Source: Streptoverticillium olivoreticuli subsp. olivoreticuli (GTDB lineage Bacteria; Actinomycetota; Actinomycetes; Streptomycetales; Streptomycetaceae). From it: a DNA stretch of 64,000 nucleotides. Shown piece by piece: positions 60,642-64,000 of the stretch. A model generated the notes under the pieces. It ran no database searches. It was given only the letters and a program-made list of their open reading frames with translations, and had not been told where the DNA came from. The DNA lies in the NCBI RefSeq assembly GCF_003391135.1, contig NZ_CP031455.1, forward strand, positions 6,556,001 to 6,620,000, read 5' to 3'. The translations under genes and the position numbers were made by a program. Position 1 is the stretch's first letter; every line of letters starts with the position of its first letter.

Positions 60642-62753
60642 ATGAAACCCACCGACAGCGCCGAACCGGCATCTCGGCTGCGCCGGGTCCCTCCGCCCGC
60701 GCTGCCGATGGTCTGTGTCACCGTGGCCGTCCTCGCGCTGGCCGCCGGGATCTGTCGTGTACTCACCGAGGGCCACGCCCTCTTCCCCGGCCATACCGTC
60801 GGGGTGGCCCTCGCCTCGCTCACCGCCCTGATCGTCGCCCACCTCGTCGCGCTCGGCCGTGACCGCTGGTGGGGCGGCACCGGCTCCGGAGCCGCCCTCA
60901 CCCTGGCCGTCCTGCTGCTCTACGGCTGGCTCCCCGCCGTCCTGATCAGCATCTCCGTCGTCCTGCTCGTCGCCACCGCCCGCCGCCACCGCTGGCGCCA
61001 GGCGTTACTCCACGGCGCGGTCGACATCCTCGGCATCGGGGCCGCGGGCCTCTCCCTGGCCATGTGCGGAGTCGTCTCCAGCGTCGAGAACCCCTGGCTG
61101 CCCGACACCTGGCCACTCACCGCCCTCCCCAAGATCGCCCTGGCCGCTTTCATGTACCTCGCGGTCACCCGCGCCCTGCTCTGGTACTCCATGGCCCCCC
61201 GCACGGGGCTGAGCAGCATCGCCCGCACCGCCCTCGTCCGCCAGGCCCTCGTCGGCGGCGCCCTCCTCGGCATCGCCCCGCTCATCGCCGTCGTCGCCGA
61301 CCACGCGCCCATGCTGCTGCCGCTGTTCGCGGTGCCGCTCATCGCCCTCGACTCCACGCTCTGGATCGCCCGCGCCCGCGCCGAGGAGCAGCTCCGCGAC
61401 CCGCTCACCGGGCTGCCCAACCGCCAGTGGCTGCTGGAGCGCACCTGGATCGCCCTCGACGAGGCGGAGCGCGCGGGGACCCGCGCCGCCCTCGTCCTCA
61501 TAGACCTCGACCGCTTCCGCTCCGTCAACGACACCCTCGGCCACCTCGCCGGGGACCGGCTGCTGCTGCAGATAGCGGAGCGCCTGCGGCTCGCCCTGCC
61601 GCGCGACGCGGAGGCGGCCCGGCTCGGCGGCGACGAGTTCGCGGTGCTGCTCCCCACCGCCGACTCGCTCACCAGCGCCCAGCGCGTGGCCCGCTCCCTG
61701 GTCGCCGCCCTCGGCTCGCCGCTCAACCTGGAGGGGCTCACCCTCGTCCTGGAGGCCAGCGCGGGCGTGGCCGTCTATCCCGACCACGCGCTCGACGCCG
61801 GCGACCTGCTGCGCCGGGCCGACGTGGCGATGTATCAGGCCAAGCGCGACCGCAGCGGCGTCGAGGTCTACGAGGCCCGGCGCGACGGCAACACCCTCGA
61901 CCGGCTGGGCCTGTTGGGCGATCTCCGGCGGGCGCTGGACGCGGGCGACGTGGAGCTGCACTACCAGCCGAAGGTCGGCTTCGACGGCCATGTCGAGGGG
62001 CTGGAGGCGCTCGTCCGCTGGGTCCACCCCGAGCGCGGCAGAGTCTCCCCGGACGAGTTCATCGCCATCGCCGAGTCGTCCGGGCTGATGCCCCGGCTCA
62101 CCGAGTACGTCCTGGAGACCGCCCTCGGCCAGGTCGCGAAGTGGCGGGCGATGGGGCTGAACGTCCCGGTCGCGGTCAACGTCTCGCCCCGCGACGTCCA
62201 CACGCCCGGCTTCGCCGGCTCCGTCGCCGCCCGGCTGGCCCGGCACGGCGTCCCGCCGGGCGCGCTGCAACTGGAGATAACGGAGCACGTCCTCCTGGAG
62301 GACCCCCAGCGGGCCGCCGACACCCTCGCCGGCCTCACCGGCCACGGCGTGAAGATGTCCCTCGACGACTTCGGCACGGGCTACTCCTCCCTCGTCCACC
62401 TGCGGCGGCTCCCGGTGAGCGAGCTCAAGATCGACCGGTCCTTCGTGGCCCGCCTCGCCATCGACAACGAGGACGCGGAGATCGTCCGCTGCACGCTCGA
62501 CCTCGCGCACTCCCTGGGCCTGCTGGTCGTCGCCGAGGGCGTCGAGGACGACGAGACATGGGAGCGGCTCCGCGACCTCGGCTGCGACGCGGTGCAGGGC
62601 TGGCTGGTCGCCGCGGCGATGCCGCCGGACGAGACGACGGCCTGGCTGCGGCTGCGCAGCGAGAGCGGATGGCACCGCGAGGTCGACCGGCTGCGCGTGG
62701 CACCGGTGGCGCCCGTGGCGCCCTCGGAGGAGGCGGACCAGCCGGTGACGTAG
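60642..62753 (+). CDS. rmdB: Membrane GGDEF/EAL cyclic di-GMP enzyme (RmdB-like)
   Basis: A 703-residue membrane protein. About seven or eight hydrophobic segments (residues 20-245) precede a GGDEF domain with RLGGDEFAVLL and an EAL domain that keeps EAL, NVSPRD, LEITEH, LDDFGTGYSS, KIDRSFV, AEGVED and the QGW glutamine. All EAL catalytic motifs are present, so it should be an active c-di-GMP phosphodiesterase; the intact GGDEF could also make the signal. Position beside ligA and the domain order match RmdB, which affects development in Streptomyces. The ATG at 60642 has GAGGGA upstream. Confidence 0.92.
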   Translation: MKPTDSAEPASRLRRVPPPALPMVCVTVAVLALAAGICRVLTEGHALFPGHTVGVALASLTALIVAHLVALGRDRWWGGTGSGAALTLAVLLLYGWLPAVLISISVVLLVATARRHRWRQALLHGAVDILGIGAAGLSLAMCGVVSSVENPWLPDTWPLTALPKIALAAFMYLAVTRALLWYSMAPRTGLSSIARTALVRQALVGGALLGIAPLIAVVADHAPMLLPLFAVPLIALDSTLWIARARAEEQLRDPLTGLPNRQWLLERTWIALDEAERAGTRAALVLIDLDRFRSVNDTLGHLAGDRLLLQIAERLRLALPRDAEAARLGGDEFAVLLPTADSLTSAQRVARSLVAALGSPLNLEGLTLVLEASAGVAVYPDHALDAGDLLRRADVAMYQAKRDRSGVEVYEARRDGNTLDRLGLLGDLRRALDAGDVELHYQPKVGFDGHVEGLEALVRWVHPERGRVSPDEFIAIAESSGLMPRLTEYVLETALGQVAKWRAMGLNVPVAVNVSPRDVHTPGFAGSVAARLARHGVPPGALQLEITEHVLLEDPQRAADTLAGLTGHGVKMSLDDFGTGYSSLVHLRRLPVSELKIDRSFVARLAIDNEDAEIVRCTLDLAHSLGLLVVAEGVEDDETWERLRDLGCDAVQGWLVAAAMPPDETTAWLRLRSESGWHREVDRLRVAPVAPVAPSEEADQPVT

Positions 62754-62850
62754 GGCGCCCGGGCAATGATTTCGCGGGCAGGGGTGGCGGAGCCATAGGA
62801 TTGGGCCAATAAACCGCCCAGAAACCGTCACGAACCCTGAGGATCGCCGC

Positions 62851-63147
62851 ATGCCTGGCATCACGCGCGAGGAGGTCGCCCACCTCGCCCGGCTGGCACG
62901 TCTGGAGCTCAAGGACGAAGAGCTCGACCACTTCGCCGGACAGCTCGACGACATCATCGGCGCGGTCGCCCGCGTCTCCGAGGTCGCCGACCAGGACGTA
63001 CCGCCGACGTCCCACCCGCTGCCGCTGACCAACGTCATGCGCGCGGACGAGATCCGTCCGTCGCTGACCCCGCAGGAGGCGCTCTCCGGCGCCCCGGCCC
63101 AGGAGCAGCAGCGTTTCAAGGTGCCGCAGATCCTGGGGGAGGACTGA
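62851..63147 (+). CDS. gatC: Aspartyl/glutamyl-tRNA amidotransferase subunit C (GatC)
   Basis: A 98-residue subunit that clamps GatA and GatB in the complex converting Glu-tRNA(Gln) and Asp-tRNA(Asn) to Gln and Asn forms. It begins MPGITREEVAHLARLARLELKDEELDHFAGQL and contains the typical VPPTSHPLPLTNVMRADE. The ATG is at 62851, and the stop lies 2 nt before gatA. Confidence 0.96.
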   Translation: MPGITREEVAHLARLARLELKDEELDHFAGQLDDIIGAVARVSEVADQDVPPTSHPLPLTNVMRADEIRPSLTPQEALSGAPAQEQQRFKVPQILGED

Positions 63148-63149
63148 CC

Positions 63150-64000
63150 ATGACTGCTGAACTGATCAAGCTGACCGCGGCGGAGATCGCCGCGAAGATC
63201 GCCTCGGGCGAGGTCACCGCCGTCCAGGTGACCGAGGCGCACCTGGCCCGCATCGAGGCCGTCGACGAGAAGGTCAACGCCTTCCTGCACGTGGACCGCG
63301 AGGGTGCCCTCGCGCAGGCCCGCGCCGTCGACGACAAGCGCGCCCGCGGCGAGAAGCTCGGCCCGCTGGCCGGCGTGCCGCTCGCGCTGAAGGACATCTT
63401 CACCACCAAGGGGATCCCGACCACCGTCGGTTCCAAGATCCTCGAAGGCTGGATCCCGCCGTACGACGCGACGCTCACGCAGCGCCTGAAGGCCGCCGAC
63501 GTCGTCATCCTCGGCAAGACCAACATGGACGAGTTCGCCATGGGGTCGTCGACGGAGAACAGCGCGTACGGCCCCACCGGCAACCCCTGGGACCTGACCA
63601 AGATCCCCGGCGGTTCGGGCGGCGGCTCCAGCGCGGCGCTCGCCGCGTACGAGGCCCCCCTCGCCATCGGCACGGACACCGGCGGTTCCATCCGCCAGCC
63701 CGCCGCCGTCACCGGCACCGTCGGCGTCAAGCCGACCTACGGCGCGGTCTCCCGCTACGGCATGGTCGCCTTCTCGTCCTCCCTCGACCAGGGCGGCCCC
63801 TGCGCCCGTACGGTCCTGGACGCGGCCCTGCTGCACGAGGCCATCGCCGGGCACGACCCGCTGGACTCCACCTCCATCGACGCCCCGGTCCCGCCGGTCG
63901 TCGAGGCGGCCCGGAACGGCGACGTCAAGGGCATGCGCATCGGCATCGTCAAGCAGTTCCGCGGCGAGGGCTACCAGGCCGGTGTCCTCCAGCGCTTCGA
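63150..64000 (+). CDS. gatA: Glutamyl-tRNA(Gln) amidotransferase subunit A (GatA), cut by window edge
   Basis: The first 283 residues of the amidase subunit that releases ammonia from glutamine. The Ser-Ser-Lys triad is visible: Lys in PLALKDIFT, the cis Ser in GGSGGGSSAAL and the nucleophile Ser in GTDTGGSIRQPA. The ATG at 63150 follows the gatC stop by 2 nt, with GGGGGAGGA upstream. gatB is expected beyond the right edge. Confidence 0.96.
   Translation, partial: MTAELIKLTAAEIAAKIASGEVTAVQVTEAHLARIEAVDEKVNAFLHVDREGALAQARAVDDKRARGEKLGPLAGVPLALKDIFTTKGIPTTVGSKILEGWIPPYDATLTQRLKAADVVILGKTNMDEFAMGSSTENSAYGPTGNPWDLTKIPGGSGGGSSAALAAYEAPLAIGTDTGGSIRQPAAVTGTVGVKPTYGAVSRYGMVAFSSSLDQGGPCARTVLDAALLHEAIAGHDPLDSTSIDAPVPPVVEAARNGDVKGMRIGIVKQFRGEGYQAGVLQRF

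Overview
The window looks like a core-chromosome segment of a Streptomyces or close relative. The sequence is very G+C-rich and third codon positions are nearly all G or C. GTG starts are common and GTGA/ATGA stop-start overlaps recur. The gene set is typical: the GlgE alpha-glucan cluster, an RmdB-type GGDEF/EAL protein beside ligA, and a glycine riboswitch on gcvT. From memory the order resembles a conserved block of the S. coelicolor chromosome, but I could not check this. I see no rRNA, tRNA, CRISPR array, phage or insertion sequence. Both edges cut genes: dctA on the left and gatA on the right.

1-10.6 kb. A dicarboxylate symporter diverges from a CitA/CitB-type two-component pair across a 38-bp dyad. 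Next comes a sugar ABC transporter (binding lipoprotein and first permease) whose second permease survives only as a start and about 20 codons. Two alpha/beta hydrolases follow, then a TetR repressor divergent from a 14-TM MFS exporter across a near-perfect 41-bp operator-like palindrome.

10.6-34 kb. The alpha-glucan region. On the minus strand glgE-treS-pep2-glgB encodes the trehalose to maltose-1-phosphate to branched glucan route. glgP, on the plus strand beyond an XRE-type regulator, degrades glucan, and glgX (minus, 30-32 kb) debranches it. Embedded here are a secreted M4 metalloprotease and an asymmetric heterodimeric ABC exporter. Copies of a Streptomyces-style intergenic repeat sit downstream of several genes, and one supplies the last ~31 codons of glgX.

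34-46 kb. An L,D-transpeptidase lipoprotein, an enoyl-CoA hydratase, an RsbW-like ATPase, an amidase, an EF-hand protein and two small minus-strand proteins. Next is the minus-strand glycine/serine block gcvT-gcvH-glyA-sdaA under a tandem glycine riboswitch. On the plus strand are a P-loop protein and two paralogous SseB-domain proteins.

46-64 kb. A five-gene oligopeptide ABC operon in the unusual order C-A-B-D-F, with a 16-bp perfect stem just before the B gene. It is followed by a TRIC-like membrane protein, a thioesterase, a cysteine desulfurase with mnmA (tRNA 2-thiouridine), an SDR enzyme, a MetE-like protein, ligA, an rmdB-type c-di-GMP enzyme, gatC and the start of gatA.

I did not find a clearly new multi-gene system. 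The observations most worth a second look are the repeat-derived tail of GlgX, the collapsed sugar transporter, the SseB pair beside the serine/glycine genes, and the hairpin controlling entry to the oligopeptide permease B gene.
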